A stretch of DNA of 64,000 bases, taken from positions 33,371,302-33,435,301 of the forward strand of contig NC_135013.1 in NCBI RefSeq assembly GCF_051020955.1, given 5' to 3'. Source of the stretch: Megalopta genalis. Its lineage: Eukaryota; Arthropoda; Insecta; Hymenoptera; Halictidae. Positions 11,769 through 24,735 of this stretch are shown piece after piece; position 1 is the first letter of the stretch, and each line of letters starts with the position of its first letter. A program made the position numbers and the translations under genes. The notes beneath the pieces are model-generated. The model had not been told where the DNA came from and searched no databases. It was given only the letters and a program-made list of their open reading frames with translations.

Positions 11769-12670
11769 CATGTGAAACTGACTCACCATATTAACCAATA
11801 TTAATGAAACACAGCTAAAAAAAACTTGCTCTTTAATTGCTCATAATTGCTTGCTTTTAATTGTTCACTTATCGTTTTAGAGAAATATCCAAAAAACTTT
11901 TTGAGACGCCTAGTGACTTTTATGAGAGGCTGGGGACTTTTAAAAATACGAAAATTCTGAAGTAATACATAAAACACGGAATTGCACTTTTCATCTATCT
12001 AATTGTTCACCTCTACAGGGGCGATCATTTTATCAATAAACAATGAATTTGTAATAAACAAATATATAAGGAACTAGGAGCACGTGCTGTTCATGGCTGC
12101 CAAATATCAATTGGTATATGCATATACCAAGCACGTGTAGACGTCCGTGAAAATCATGTTTTTCTGTACTCTAATAAAATGTTGACAATTAAATCAAAAA
12201 CTGTTTTCAAGGTATCAATGTTGCGTATAGTCTTATTCCAAGACTTGGATTAAACTATCGTACATTGAATTAGAGTAATTCTTTGAGTATCTATGGCAAT
12301 TGATATTTGGCAGCCATGAACAGCACGTGCTCCTAGTTCCTTATATATTTGTTTATTGAAAATTCATTGTTTATTGACAAAATTGTTGCATGTGAAAAGT
12401 TGAGCAATTAGTTAGATGAAAAGTGCAATTCTTTGGTAGGTCATGCAGCACCTTTTATGCATTATTTCAGAATTTTCGTATTTTTAAAAGACCCCAGCCT
12501 CTCATAGAAGTCACTAGTCGTCTCAAAACGTTTTTTTTTTTGGATATTTCTCGAAAAGGATAACTAAGCAATTGAAACTAATTGGTGAGCAATTATGGGC
12601 AATTGAAGAGCAATTTTTTTAGCTACGTTTCATTAATATTGGTTAATATGATGAGCCAACTTCACTTGTG
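11769..12670. mobile_element. Foldback element with ~350-bp inverted arms
   Basis: Left arm about 11769-12115 and right arm about 12297-12670 are imperfect inverted copies, separated by a spacer of about 180 bp. Clear paired landmarks are ggagcacgtgctgttcatgg (left) against ccatgaacagcacgtgctcc (right), and catattaaccaatattaatg against cattaatattggttaatatg. The element carries no open frame of note. It could be a foldback transposon or a large MITE; the family is not assigned. Confidence 0.85.
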
Positions 12671-12975
12671 TTATGAGAATTCTTTGATGTACATACATGT
12701 AAAGTAACATTATTTGATCTTGACCTCAGATTTTGATGATTGTAATTGTTGTGCAAATATCATCGAATATGTTTTTACTTATATGTATATATTTACTAAT
12801 GATAAATTAAAAATTCCTAGGTGTTAAATAAGATCATTGGCCAATACATTAGTTATACAAAAGTTCAATATTTTATTCTGAGACTGAATAATAATAATAC
12901 TGATACTTATATGAATAGAAATTGAATAAATGATTTTTTAAATTCTGTTATAATCATTTTTTATTTTCGCATGTA

Positions 12976-13212
12976 TTAGGTTGGAAACTATGAAACGGAC
13001 GTTTTTGTTTAGTCTGTGTTCAGCTGCGACTGTGTTCATTGTAATGTGCGCTCGATATTTTTATTTATAAATTTTAAAGGTATTCTTCTTGCTCGTTTCG
13101 TAAAATTTTTTTCGTGTTTGTATCCCATTTTTATTTTATTTTTCTCCGAAACCAGATGGAAACAAAACGCGATTTACATCATTCAACGGCCGTTTCATAG
13201 TTTCCAACCTAA
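12976..13212. mobile_element. Mariner-type MITE, 237 bp
   Basis: Begins TTAGGTTGGAAACTATGAAA and ends with its reverse complement. At least 23 bp of each end are perfectly inverted, and TA flanks both sides (12974-12975 and 13213-13214). TTAGGTTGG-type ends and a TA target are typical of mariner elements of insects. No transposase remains. It sits about 330 bp upstream of the PpV start codon. Confidence 0.9.
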
Positions 13213-13541
13213 TACTTTCATTTTACGCTATAAAAACGTGCTAGCCAATAGGATAAAAGGGTTAAAGAGAATTGAAGTTGGTCATTTTTAATCGTATGTA
13301 TGTTGCCGTGGGTTGTGGTTGCGTCTTACACGATGGAAAAGATAATTTTCCTTAATTCAACGATAACTAAAGCTCATCAAATCTTGTGCTTAAGATGAAT
13401 TGAGATGAATTGTAATCGAGGGATTGATTCCAATTAATTCAGTGAAATAGTTGTTAAAAATACAAATCAACTATAAATTCTGTATACATATATGTAGTGA
13501 GTGAGGGCGCGATCAGTATTTTCCTACAATACGATTCCAAA

Positions 13542-13610
13542 ATGTCAGACATCGATAAATGGATAGAAATTGCAAAAGAGTGCAAATACCTTCCGGAAAA
13601 TGATCTTAAG
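13542..13610 (+). CDS. PpV: PpV coding exon 1
   Basis: 69 nt encoding residues 1-23, MSDID...ENDLK. Donor GTAAAT in phase 0. Confidence 0.95.
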
Positions 13611-15092
13611 GTAAATAACATGTGCAAAGTATTATTTCTTGATATATCAATTATAATATATTTATACGATAAGTTGGATAAGATACTAAATGCAAGCGCA
13701 TAGGTTACTTATACTCACTGTATTTCTTTCCAATAATTAGATTAATTTTGTTTAGAAACTTTGTGACATAGTATGTGACTTATTAGTAGAAGAATCTAAT
13801 ATTCAACCAGTGTCCACTCCGGTTACCGTATGCGGAGATATTCATGGCCAGGTAAGATTCATACTTTTGTTCTAACCTCAACAAGACATCGATATTTGTA
13901 GTAGATAATGATAAGTATTTCGATAGTAAAGCTACGAATTTTTTTTTGTATGTATCGATTAAAATCGTTTATCTCTTTTTAGTTTTATGATTTAGAAGAA
14001 TTATTTCGAAATGGAGGCGCTGTGCCTGATACAAATTATATATTCATGGGAGATTTTGTAGATAGAGGGTATTATAGTTTAGAAACATTTACCCGCCTAC
14101 TCACACTTAAAGCTAAATGGTCTGATAGAATAACATTGCTTCGAGGAAATCATGAATCCAGGCAAATTACTCATGTTTATGGTTTTTATGGTCAGTATAT
14201 ATTTTATTATAAAAAAAGTAATATATTATAAATTATAAAATATAATTTATTGTATGAATGTACATATTATAATAATTATTTATATATCACATACAGATGA
14301 GTGTCAGAACAAATATGGCAATGCTAATGCTTGGAAACACTGCTGTAGGGTTTTCGACTTGCTCACAGTTGCTGCCGTTAGTACTTAAAAATATTTGTAT
14401 ATATGTATATTACGTTTATATTTATTTTCATGTTGCATAATTATGTATGTTTTATTGTAGTTAATTGATGAACAAGTACTATGTGTACACGGTGGATTAT
14501 CTCCACTTATTAGAGCATTAGATCAAATTAGAACGATCGAAAGGAATCAAGAGATTCCACACAAAGGTACTTGTATTACTTTAATGTTGTACCGGATTAA
14601 TTAAATTTATTTGTAATAAAAACTATTTTACATTGGATTCAATTTGTAGGTGCTTTTTGTGATTTGGTCTGGTCTGATCCAGAAGATGTAGAAACATGGA
14701 CTATTAGTCCACGTGGAGCTGGTTGGTTATTTGGCAGTAAAGTAACATACAAATTTATGGAAATCAACGACCTTAGACTCATTTGTAGAGCTCATCAATT
14801 GGTTCATGAAGGTACATAAATGTTTTTGTATAGACTTGGCATAATTAAAATATGCTGAAATAGGATATTATTAATTTTATTTCTTTTAAATTTATTTACA
14901 GGATATAGATATATGTTTAACGATAAACTTGTAACAGTATGGTCAGCTCCAAATTATTGTTATCGTTGTGGTAACATAGCTAGTATTTTACAGTTTACAA
15001 CTGTCGATTCAAGACGCCCAGTGCTATTCGAAGCAGTGCCTGATTCTGAAAGAGTAATTCCACCAATAATCCCTACACCATACTTTTTGTGA
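13542..15092 (+). CDS. PpV: Protein phosphatase 6 catalytic subunit (PpV)
   Basis: Metal-dependent serine/threonine phosphatase of the PPP family, the catalytic part of the PP6 holoenzyme with SAPS and ankyrin-repeat subunits, acting in the cytosol and at the mitotic spindle. Seven coding exons join to 912 nt, 303 residues, the family's usual length (about 303-305). The start MSDIDKWIEIAKECKYLPEN matches the family; an upstream in-frame GTG is ignored. Signature motifs are present: GDIHGQ, GDFVDRG, GNHES, the LCVHGGLSP segment, SAPNYCYRCGN, and the C-terminal TPYFL whose last leucine is normally carboxymethylated. All introns are GT-AG and short (78-141 nt where measured). Every catalytic motif is intact. 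A mariner MITE lies just upstream. Divergent from dynamin and convergent with Hr4. Confidence 0.97.
13756..13851 (+). CDS. PpV: PpV coding exon 2 (GDIHGQ)
   Basis: 96 nt encoding KLCDIVCDLLVEESNIQPVS and onward to VTVCGDIHGQ, which holds the first metal-binding motif. Acceptor TTGTTTAG, donor GTAAGA, phase 0 on both sides. Confidence 0.96.
13983..14190 (+). CDS. PpV: PpV coding exon 3 (GDFVDRG, GNHES)
   Basis: 208 nt encoding FYDLEELFRNGGAVPDTNYI onward, with GDFVDRGYYS and LLRGNHESRQ. Leaves in phase 1 at a GTCAGT donor. Confidence 0.97.
14297..14376 (+). CDS. PpV: PpV coding exon 4
   Basis: 80 nt encoding ECQNKYGNANAWKHCCRVFD and LLTVAA. Enters in phase 1 and leaves in phase 0. The donor is the slightly unusual GTTAGT. 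Confidence 0.95.
14461..14566 (+). CDS. PpV: PpV coding exon 5
   Basis: 106 nt encoding LIDEQVLCVHGGLSPLIRAL onward to NQEIPHK. Acceptor TTATTGTAG, donor GTACTT, leaves in phase 1. Confidence 0.96.
14650..14811 (+). CDS. PpV: PpV coding exon 6
   Basis: 162 nt encoding GAFCDLVWSDPEDVETWTIS onward to ICRAHQLVHE. Phase 1 on both sides; donor GTACAT. Confidence 0.96.
14902..15092 (+). CDS. PpV: PpV coding exon 7 and stop
   Basis: 191 nt encoding GYRYMFNDKLVTVWSAPNYC onward to VIPPIIPTPYFL and a TGA stop at 15090-15092. Confidence 0.96.
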
Positions 15093-16159
15093 TCTCACTC
15101 TGTGGTCTATTTGTTTGGATGCAGAGAGGTGGTATCTGTGTTTAGGCTTTACGGGATTACATGACTGTTTCTTCACGTTGATGGACACAGGCTGGTACCA
15201 TGACAGAGCACAAAATTTTCCAAATACAAAAAGAACATCACAAGACGATGGATTATCCAGAATTCCATGCGAAACCAAAATGTTTCTTTATGTTTTTCAT
15301 AAGAGAATCGCTTGAAAATCAGAATTAACATGCGATTGTCCGTTCAGGGAAAATGTGTATTAAGGAAATTTTTTAAGGAAATATATATCGATTTTTATAT
15401 GTTGGAATGTTAACTTTTTTATACATAGCGCGCCTGCCATTGCATCAGCCTGATTTCTCTAGTTTGTAAAGTATTTTGCATTGAAACAAATGTGAACATT
15501 CTGTGGTCTAGACGCTTTTGCTGTCTACTGTGTACATTCTGTAGAGCATTCGCATCTCAGAGCAGTATTGTGAATGCATCATGCTAAGGAGCTCTGAGTT
15601 TTTAAACAAGTTACGAACGTGAACAACAAGTGATTCATTAGAGTACGAATGAATAAATGGAAAAAAAGCGTTTAAACATTCCGGCAAAAGAAGAGTCTCT
15701 GAGTATAGTGAATGCTTAATTGATATTACGATCGTTGTGCGTAGAATTCAGGTTTATTAAAGCGTGAGCATATATACTACTGTTAAGGTCTTCCTGAGTA
15801 TGTAATTAATCTGTTCTGGTTTAGATACTGTGTGTGCTGCGTGCAATTCTTTTTATTCTAGACGAGCAAATCAGTGTTTTTAGCAGCATAAATTCGGCAA
15901 TTCTGCCGAGGTACAAATAGTATGTAGCAGTAGCCAAAGTTTTCCTGCCTAGGTAAGGAAATTCAGTAGAACAATTGTATTATATACTAGAAGTTGTTAT
16001 TATTTCTATGCATATGACAATTTTTATCTTATATTTCGTGTGATTTTATTATGAGCTCAACGTGAACACCATGCAAAAATAACTTGAATAGTATTGAATC
16101 AAATTTTACTTTCAAAGTATCGGCCTTCTCAGCCACGTATCACTAAATACTAAGCAATA

Positions 16160-16178
16160 ATTTGATTATTATTATTAC

Positions 16179-16216
<38 letters not shown>

Positions 16217-16285
16217 TATTATATTTTTATTATTATATTATTATTATTATTATTTTATTATTCTTATTCTTATTCTTATTATTAT
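16160..16285. repeat. (TTA/ATT)n microsatellite
   Basis: Nearly pure TTA/ATT triplets with a few TTC interruptions at the end. Confidence 0.95.
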
Positions 16286-17077
16286 TCTCGGAATCTTTGT
16301 ACAGTTTCCACATTATATGCCAAATCGCTGTCGTACTGAATAATTGTAATAACTAGATTGTCATAAGTTTTCATTAATGTAGGGAGCAATTTTTAAGAAC
16401 CGAGACCTTTAGCAATGTGCCTCTAAATTAATAAGCGTTTGTGTAATATAATGATACGATATTGATACATAATTAACGGAAGTGCACTGGCCATTGCGTA
16501 CCATAAGCCTGAATTCTGACCATCGATTTGTTAGCTCATGATATTCCTAATCGATCACAGACCCGACAGATAACGACATTGGCATTGGCATTGGCATTCA
16601 CTGTCGAAGTTAAAACAAAAAAAAAAATAACTACTCTATTTTGAATTTTGTGATATAGTTCGAGCGGGGCATGTGAAAATTTGCGTCGACGTTTGTAACG
16701 ATTTTCCATGTCGAGATCGTTTTGAGGATGTTTTGAAGACTTGTTATTTCAAGAAGTATAGTCAACTTTTGAACAGTGCCTTCAGAACTATAACACGACG
16801 GTCTATTAGAAGTAAATACTTTCTACCGACGGATAATCATAGACGAACTAGGGGGACGGATCATATAAATAACAGAGAGCTTAACATGGGCGTGTGTAAA
16901 GAACTTTCTTCAGACTTTTTTACAATTCTTGAGACTATAATCATTGATAATCCCCTTTATATTGTATTTCGACTTTATTAATTAATCATGTAAGATATTT
17001 CGGCGTCCAATTCGATTGCTTTACATATGAATACTTTTTACATTTTTCGATAAAGAACAAACAACAAAAAAATAAAA

Positions 17078-17137
17078 CGGAGAGAGAAAGGGAGCAAGAG
17101 ACAGAGAGAAAGAAAGAGAAAGAAAGAGAGAGAGAGA
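17078..17137. repeat. GA-rich low-complexity run
   Basis: Purine-only stretch of gagagaaag and agagag units. Confidence 0.9.
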
Positions 17138-17775
17138 GTGCAAGTGGGGGGAGCGCAGGGTGAACGAAGAAGACGAAAATGAAGAAATACGATTTATATA
17201 TATCCAGATTGTTACGATATGCAATTACACGATTTTACATTAATCACTGCTTTTATATTTACATTATTGATACTGTATTAGATAGATCATTACGCGACGC
17301 AAGACACGGAGTTAACGTTACAAACTCGACTCGTCGGTTTTGCAGCCTCTTTGTACCGTGAAACGGAGGTGATGCATGAGAATGCCTGCGTAGTACGGAC
17401 ATCCTAGGGAACCTAAAAGTATTAGCTTCTGTGTCTACCTGGGTATTCGCAGGGAATCACCTTTTAAATGCCTCTGTCTGTGATCGCTTTAATCTTATCG
17501 AAGTGTCCAAGCGCTTGCGACCGTATTCTAGATCGTTAGGATCCAGGAACCAGGGATGATTATAAAGACAATGACATTATTAAACGGCGAGACTAATAAT
17601 TTAGCTTAATGTTCTGTGCAGGAGCTTGAACACTGCGCATAATCCTTAAAGATCTCACAGGTAGACAACATTTTAAACGAACATGTACCTTGAAAGTATA
17701 GACTTTGTTATGTTGTAATGTAACGAGACGTCTGTAATAAAAGTGCGCAAAAAATTGCAAACGACATCCATCAAT

Positions 17776-17812
17776 AACAACAACAACAATAACAACAACA
17801 ACAACAACTTAC
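17776..17812. repeat. (CAA)n microsatellite
   Basis: Short run of CAA triplets with one AAT interruption, in the zone between the convergent PpV and Hr4 genes. Confidence 0.85.
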
Positions 17813-18800
17813 AATTCCCGACGCTGTTCATTGTGATAAATTAATAGAGTACAATACGCGTGTACCACGTGGTGTACAACATGCATACAACAATATATAC
17901 GATATTACGAAACAAGAAGACAAAAATGAGAAAACACCGTTAAAAAATAAAAAAAAAAAATGAAAAGTAGAAGAGACCGAACCACCGTTCGTTTGTAGGG
18001 TATGGGCATGGAATAATAATAAAGATTTCATAAAGATCTGCTTTCATCTTTAATTAGTTTATTTACTTGTAATAATATTATTTTCATCGTATATATATAA
18101 TAATTCTATTTACTCCTTACTATTTATATATATAATAATATAGTATATTTATGTTCACTATGTATAATATATTATCTACATTTATAATCCCTATGAAAGG
18201 CATCTCCAAACAGACTTCAGATTTACTTTTTTTTTAAAATATTTTATTTATTCATAAAAATACAGGGGGTTTACGCGCCACCTGTGAAATCTAGCCTGTT
18301 TTGCCCGGAACCGACAGCCTCCCGATTATTGGTCGGATTAATAACAATATATACCATACGATCCTTAATCCTTGCAATAACAACGAATTTATTGTTCCTC
18401 GGTATCGCCGTTCTATTTACACGTAACTCACGTTAAAAGCAAGTCCTAAAGATTTTACGCTCTCTGTTCAAGGTTTGTAGCGCGCCCCTCCTCCGCTTCT
18501 CGTTGTAACGCGTAATTTACATTGCTAACATTCGCTCGCCACTGGGTTAAACAATTAAAAACGAGAAAAATGAGAGAGAGAGAGATAGGTAGATAGATAG
18601 AGTGTGTGTGAGAGAGAGAACAAAAATACAGAAGAGAACATCAATTTCGAGAGCTTCGATACAAAGAACGAAATGCAAATGAAAAATGCAACACGGACAA
18701 GCCCGATCAACACTCGCGAAATCGTCGGCAACGATGGGAAAATAAATTAAGAACTAGAATATGTAAATCTTTTTCTTTACAATAAACGTATACACACACA

Positions 18801-18866
<66 letters not shown>
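18801..18866. repeat. (AT)n microsatellite
   Basis: About 33 TA dinucleotides, almost uninterrupted. Confidence 0.97.
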
Positions 18867-18873
<7 letters not shown>

Positions 18874-19360
18874 ACATGTATATGCATTCTCTTCGCCACC
18901 GACTAGAGCGTTTGGTTTCAAGGACACGCGTTCGGAAATTCAAATCGCGGCCTGTTCGACAGAGTCCGATCGATTCTATCAAATGAGAAAAAAAAAGAAA
19001 AAAATACTACTACAAACAAGGACAAGCTTCTCTGTGTATCGCGTCGAAGTCGAATTTAACGCGACCAAGAAAAGAAAAGCTTCTCCCGTTCGCGAATTCG
19101 CGCGCACGTAAGAATCTAAGTACAGTACGGTTCTTCGGGAATAATCAAAGGGACTACAAGAAGAAAAAAAAAGAGAGAAAAAATGAACGATAGAAAACGC
19201 AACGAAATGCATGAAGAACGAACAAACATCCCAGTGGAATAACAATGGTTCCTCTGTTGTAAGCGACACGTGCTCGCTAAAATGAAAATTTCAAGCACTC
19301 TCTCGGCCGAACGAACCGTCAACGAGAATTACAACAAATTTTTTCAAGCGTCTCTCTCGC

Positions 19361-19384
19361 GAGCGCGCGCGCGCGCGCGCGCGT
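19361..19384. repeat. (GC)n alternating tract
   Basis: Run of alternating G and C (gcgcgc), a potential Z-DNA former. Confidence 0.9.
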
Positions 19385-20181
19385 ACTTCGTGCAAGAAAA
19401 GAAACAAACAAAATTGTGTGTTTGGTGGCATATGAGCGCAGCATCCGGTTCCCGGCAGAGCGGCGATTCACACGGCGCCCAAATCTCAGTTACAAAAGGA
19501 ATAGTCGAAGGTAAACAAGACGATAAAAATGTATTTCCTAAACGTAGGTAGAAATTGGTAACTTTGACTCACTCATTGAAAAAGTATCTTTTTTCATATT
19601 TTTCCTCTTTTCTCTGCCAATCCGGCATTCGTGCTTTCATTCAGCCCGTCGTTTCTGGGTTAACGTTTGCATTTCGCGCATCTTTCGCTGCACCGTGACA
19701 AGCGGCCCGCTCCGGCGCGCTGATTTTTTTTTCGTTCGATCAGAAACGCGGCGCGTTCGAAATATCCGCGGTAAGCTCGCGCCACACGACGACCAATAAT
19801 TATAATTCTCGCAGGCCGAGATTATCTCGAGCCGGCGAATTCGAGAAATCACGGAAACATCCGGCAGACGTCGAAGATACGCATCGATACGTTTCACGCG
19901 ATCTTTGTTCCGCTGCGAGTGGACACAATTGACCACCGACAAATTCGTTTACATTGTGTGTATATATACGTATGTATGTGTGTGTCGTAGTAACTGTCGC
20001 CGGACCGTAAGAAATGGAAAAAGAAGTTTTCGGACGAAAGTGGTTCCCGTCGACGAGAACACCACGTTCGTTTCGACCGAAAACTTTTCTTCGAATTGTA
20101 CCCTGTTGAAATAAACTTTTGCATAAATTTAACCGCGGAAGAAAGCAAAAACAAGTGCGTGCCGCGCGTATCTTCTCGATG

Positions 20182-20626
20182 TACAGTAATGTCTCCCTAA
20201 TCGACGCTGAGATTGCGCACGAAGATGGACAATTTGGGAACAGGAGACACGATTGTTCGAGTCTCGCGGCTCGTTTTCATAATCGTTGAAAATCGGCAAC
20301 TATAAGATTGAGAATTGCTGTAGAATTCTCCAATTACGGAGAATTTACTCTTGGAAAATGACGCGGGCAACATTTTACACGTTTATATTTATATATTAAC
20401 TAGAATTATCGAAGATAATCAGCTGGAATTATCGAACCGATGAAAATTATACCGAAAACTATACCTTCGGTTATATAAAGACGAGCTGCGAGAGCTCGTC
20501 TTTATATTTCCTGACAATTTGTAACTATGAGAATGAACCGCGGGGCTCGAATTCGCAAGGCTCCTCCTCCCGAATTGTCCATTTTCGTGGACGATCCGAG
20601 CGTCGATTAAGGGAGACATTACTGTA
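20182..20626. mobile_element. TA-flanked foldback MITE (CAGTAATGTCTCCC family), copy 1
   Basis: Begins tacagtaatgtctccctaat and ends with the inverted partner gggagacattactgta. The arms extend about 75 bp and contain the family motif gacaatttggga. TA at both edges suggests a Tc1/mariner-type target. The same family recurs at 28.0, 36.6, 42.2 and 50.6-51.2 kb. Confidence 0.85.
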
Positions 20627-20868
20627 ATCGGTTCCGTGATGCCTCTCGAATTCACGGATCGCGTCGTCTCTTTCCTCGCAAGGAAACTCGAGAACAATTC
20701 TTACATGGACACCGTTGAATTTGTAAATTGTATAGCGTTTCGAACGCCGTAACGCGTCTAATATTCGCCGATCCGGATATTTGCGAACGCGGGGGGTGAG
20801 GGCGCGTCCGTTGAATTACAGCAACAACATCGGCGAATCGCGTTGCCTCGGGGACGCCTGCGAGTGAA

Positions 20869-20901
<33 letters not shown>

Positions 20902-21768
20902 TGTATGTATAATTGCATAGATTATTTCGCTAGAAAAAATGCGGCGAACGCGTCAGCAACACCCGCGGGCGCCGCTCGGCACCGTACAAGAGCAGGTATA
21001 ACACGGAATTATACAAAGAGACAGGACTAGTACTTTCAACATAGTTATTATTAAACCTTTCGTACAATATGTACAAAGTAAAACCCACAAACGAGAGGCG
21101 TGTGTTTCTTGTTATTTTTTTTCTTTTTTCTCTTTTTAAATTTCTTATCAGTTTCTTTCAGTTTTTTTTACTTTTGCTCAAATAGACTCTCACTCGCACT
21201 TAAATATTAAAGGTTGGGCATGATAATACTCGCGGTAGTATAATGCCCTAAGTCTTGCTGATCCAACTCGTAGCTCTCCCGTAAGCAGCCACTGTACTCC
21301 CAGACATCGATGCACAGTTTCATTTCTTTTTTTTTTTGTTCCTTTTGTTTTGCTTTTATACAATATACATATTTATATTTATATATTTATATTTATATAC
21401 TTAATATATATATATAATGTAATATAAAGACAGTCCAACTCGGTGCTCTTCTTAGATCCCGGTTATATAATATTTTCGGTATTTGTTTGCTTGTCTCTTT
21501 TTTTCTCTGCTTTTACTCTTTTCCTTTCTTCCATCTGCTCTTTGTTGTCTCATTTTCAACCGTATCCTTAAATGTACGTACAACGCGACGGTTCTTCTCT
21601 TTCTCCGAGTCGTCGTTCTCGTTCGTTCGCGACCGACGTCGCTGCCACTCGTATGTACAACACTAACAATAAATAGGGTCGCGACGAGAAAAAAGTTCTT
21701 CGCGGGAAGTACATAATGTTTTACGAACTAACGAGAATAAAGGGCCAGTTGGGCGGGGCGGGAAGGGT

Positions 21769-21786
21769 GGATGGATGGATGGATGG
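21769..21786. repeat. (ATGG)n microsatellite
   Basis: Four to five ATGG units. Confidence 0.85.
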
Positions 21787-22545
21787 TACGCAGAGATGTA
21801 TGAAGGGGAGACGGGACACGTGAGGTCGGGGGTTGCGTTTAGAAGGGTTGTTGAATATCGACGAAGATAGGAGACAGAAGGAAGAGAGCAAAAAGGAACG
21901 AACGTATCCCCTTAAATACCATATATGTACGTTGCTTTACCCTCTGTGATTGCACGATCTATACAAACGGTAACTTCGAAAGCAAAACATTATTTGTTCG
22001 CGCGCAAAAATTCACGGCAACCGGCGCGCGCGCCGAGGACACTCGCGCCTCTCGTAAAAGGAAGAAGTTAAAACGTCCACGGAAACGCGTTGGCCAATGG
22101 TCGATGATCCCTTACAACATACATATACATATATACATATATAATAAATATATATATATATACGTATACATATATATATAGAGAGAATATCTTTTCTTTC
22201 AGCGAGGTTCTTCTCTCATCGTTTCTATGTGTTTCCCTTGTGTTTTTTTTTGTTGTCGTCGTTTCTTTTTCTCCGTTAATTATCGTTCGCTTCGTTTCGT
22301 TTCTCTTGCACGGTTTGCGACCTCATCGACCGTCACGATTGAACACAGACAAGTGTACGATGATGTCCGGGGAATACAGGAACCGTTACCCCCAGTTCCT
22401 TAACTTCGAATAATATACATGTTTTTTTTTTGTTTTACCGTATGAAATATCCCATCGTTAGTTAAGTCTTATAGTATGGACAAGTATCCCTAGGCTAGTA
22501 GGCCCAAGGTCTGCGAATAGTTCGTGTTGATTTCTCGTGTGTATG

Positions 22546-22584
22546 CTTGTAGTAGTAGTAGTAGTAGTAAGTAGTAGTAGTAGT

Positions 22585-22616
<32 letters not shown>

Positions 22617-22672
22617 AGTAGTAGTAGTAGTAGTAAGTAGTAGTAGTAGTACTAGTGGTAGTGGTAGTGTGT
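22546..22672. repeat. (TAG)n microsatellite
   Basis: TAG/AGT triplets broken at intervals by an extra A (gtaagtag), which shifts the frame. Confidence 0.96.
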
Positions 22673-24678
22673 TTCCGGGGGGTGCAACGACGGCCACCGG
22701 TTCGCGACGACTTTAAACCGACCTTCCGGGGGTGTCGAAAGGCGACGGGGGAGGGTCGGGTTCGCGGGGCGCGGGCAGAAAAGTCCCTCGAGGGTGAAAA
22801 AACGTTCGCGGAACACCTTGAGCAGAAAATTCGGTTGGTGGTTTGTGTGTCACCTCGACCCGTGGTCGACGAGAACGAACGAGATAAATGCAACGACCGA
22901 AGACTTCCGGGCGAATGTGGTACGGATCTTCGGGACAGACGGGTTCAAGGTTAGGGGTCAGAAGGCCGTCGCCGACGAACGGGTGGCCGCCGTCGCGCCG
23001 ATGATTAGCGCGTACCTTACGATAACTTCTATGGAGGCAAGATGAAACAATGTACGTTGCGATAGAACGTGTGCCGATCAACCATTTTGCGTATGCGTAT
23101 ACAAAGGAGCGTTATTTGTTCTTCCTTTCTCCCTTCGCTTCGTTTCCGTTTCCTTTCTATTTTTTTTCTTTGTTTTGCATCGAGGGACACGAACGACGCT
23201 TTCGGCCGGCGTCAGGTTCACGCACCGGTTTCTACTTAGTTTCTCTCGTTTGTTTTTTTTTGTTCTCGTTTGCTTGCCGCTCTTTCTTTCTCCCGTACGA
23301 TTCGTCTCCTATAAACGCGTTCTCGCTATCCTTAAATAATTGAGCCAATCCGGAGGATCCGGCGTCTCCGGCGCCTCGAAGGGGGTAGCCGAATATCACA
23401 CGTGTCCGATGACACACATACATATACGCATATACATATACAATCATATATATATGTATATCTACATTTTTGCTAAATGTTGAGAACTCGTTTAGTCGCG
23501 AACCCCTTAATTAATTTCCGTTTTGTCTCTCTCTCTCTCTTTGTCGCCGTAATATATAATATTTATAATTATAGTATAATACGCCGCCCCCAGCGGAGAC
23601 AGAGACGCCGGGCCCCTCGCGTAGTTCGTGTTTGTTTTTTCTATCTTTTCTTTTTCTCTCTTCTTTTTTGTCTTTCTTCGCGTCGGTTATACGTTCATCC
23701 TACACGTTTTATCTCTCTCGTTTCCTTTCACGTTATTTATAATACTATGAAATTATCGCAGTCGTTTCAGCGAGGAATCATAAAGAGAGAAGAAAAGAAA
23801 AAAAGAGGAAAGAAAAAAGGAAAAAAAGACGAAAGAATGAACGATCATCCGTCGCCGCGGATCGACGATCGAACGTCGCCCTCTCTTTGCTTTCAACGGG
23901 GGTGAAACGAAGTGCTCGCGCGCGTTATGCGTTCGGTTATGGTGGCCCGATCCTCGCCACGGTCCCCCGTGGATCCAGCGCCTAATTAATTCGAAGATCA
24001 GATCCTCCACGTGTAAAAACGCACGCCGGATTTTCGCGACGTCCGGTTCGAATGATCACCGATCGAGAAAAGGTTCGATTTGATAATTCCGCGGGGACGT
24101 TCGCCCGGTCAGCTAAAACCCTTACAAAAGTTCGTCGCGCGAACGTCCTTGTACTGTTAAAAGCAACTTTAATGAAACTCCGGACGATCGCGTGGAACGC
24201 CGCTGCCGGATCCACGATGCGGGACGAGGATCGAGCCGGGAACGACCGGAGGACACGAAAAGAGATTATGGTCGCGAACAAGAACGTGTCTTCGACCGGT
24301 GAATGATGCACGTTTACGCGCAGAGATTAACGTCGATGGCGATAAAATGTAAATTAACAAAACGGTGAACATATATACATATATATATGTATATATATGT
24401 ATATATATATAATATAGTCTTCTGTGTTGCGCGCTTGGACCTTGATTCGGAGTGTGGAGCGATGACGAGGACGATAATAACAACGAGGACGACAACGAAT
24501 CCCATCCAAAGTCTCTCTGTTCTCCAGTATCCGGTTCGCATTTTCATCCGGTTATCTCTAAGAGCGGAATTCTTTTAATTGCACGCGCCGTGACACGGTT
24601 CCGTGTATAGTCTTCGTTTGTCACGCGGAACGCGTCGTCCATCCGATTTACCAAAGTTGCCATTAGAGACTTCTTCCA

Positions 24679-24709
<31 letters not shown>

Positions 24710-24735
24710 AGACGACGACGAAGACGACGACGACG
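24679..24735. repeat. (GAC)n microsatellite
   Basis: About 19 GAC triplets with two GAA interruptions. Confidence 0.95.

Larger units (their letters stand above)
15093..17760 (+). other. Probable PpV 3' untranslated region / intergenic
   Basis: No coding exon can be supported. Possible AATAAA signals include those near 15652 and at 17735-17740. The latter is followed by a tgtgcgcaaa-like stretch and precedes the convergent Hr4 side, so a long PpV 3' untranslated region ending near 17760 is plausible but unproven. Contains a (TTA)n run and a GA-rich run, listed separately. Confidence 0.35.

Noticed and set aside
22495..22893. 132-residue frame with Thr/Tyr/Leu runs
   Set aside because: It reads straight through the (TAG)n microsatellite; composition is dictated by the triplet.
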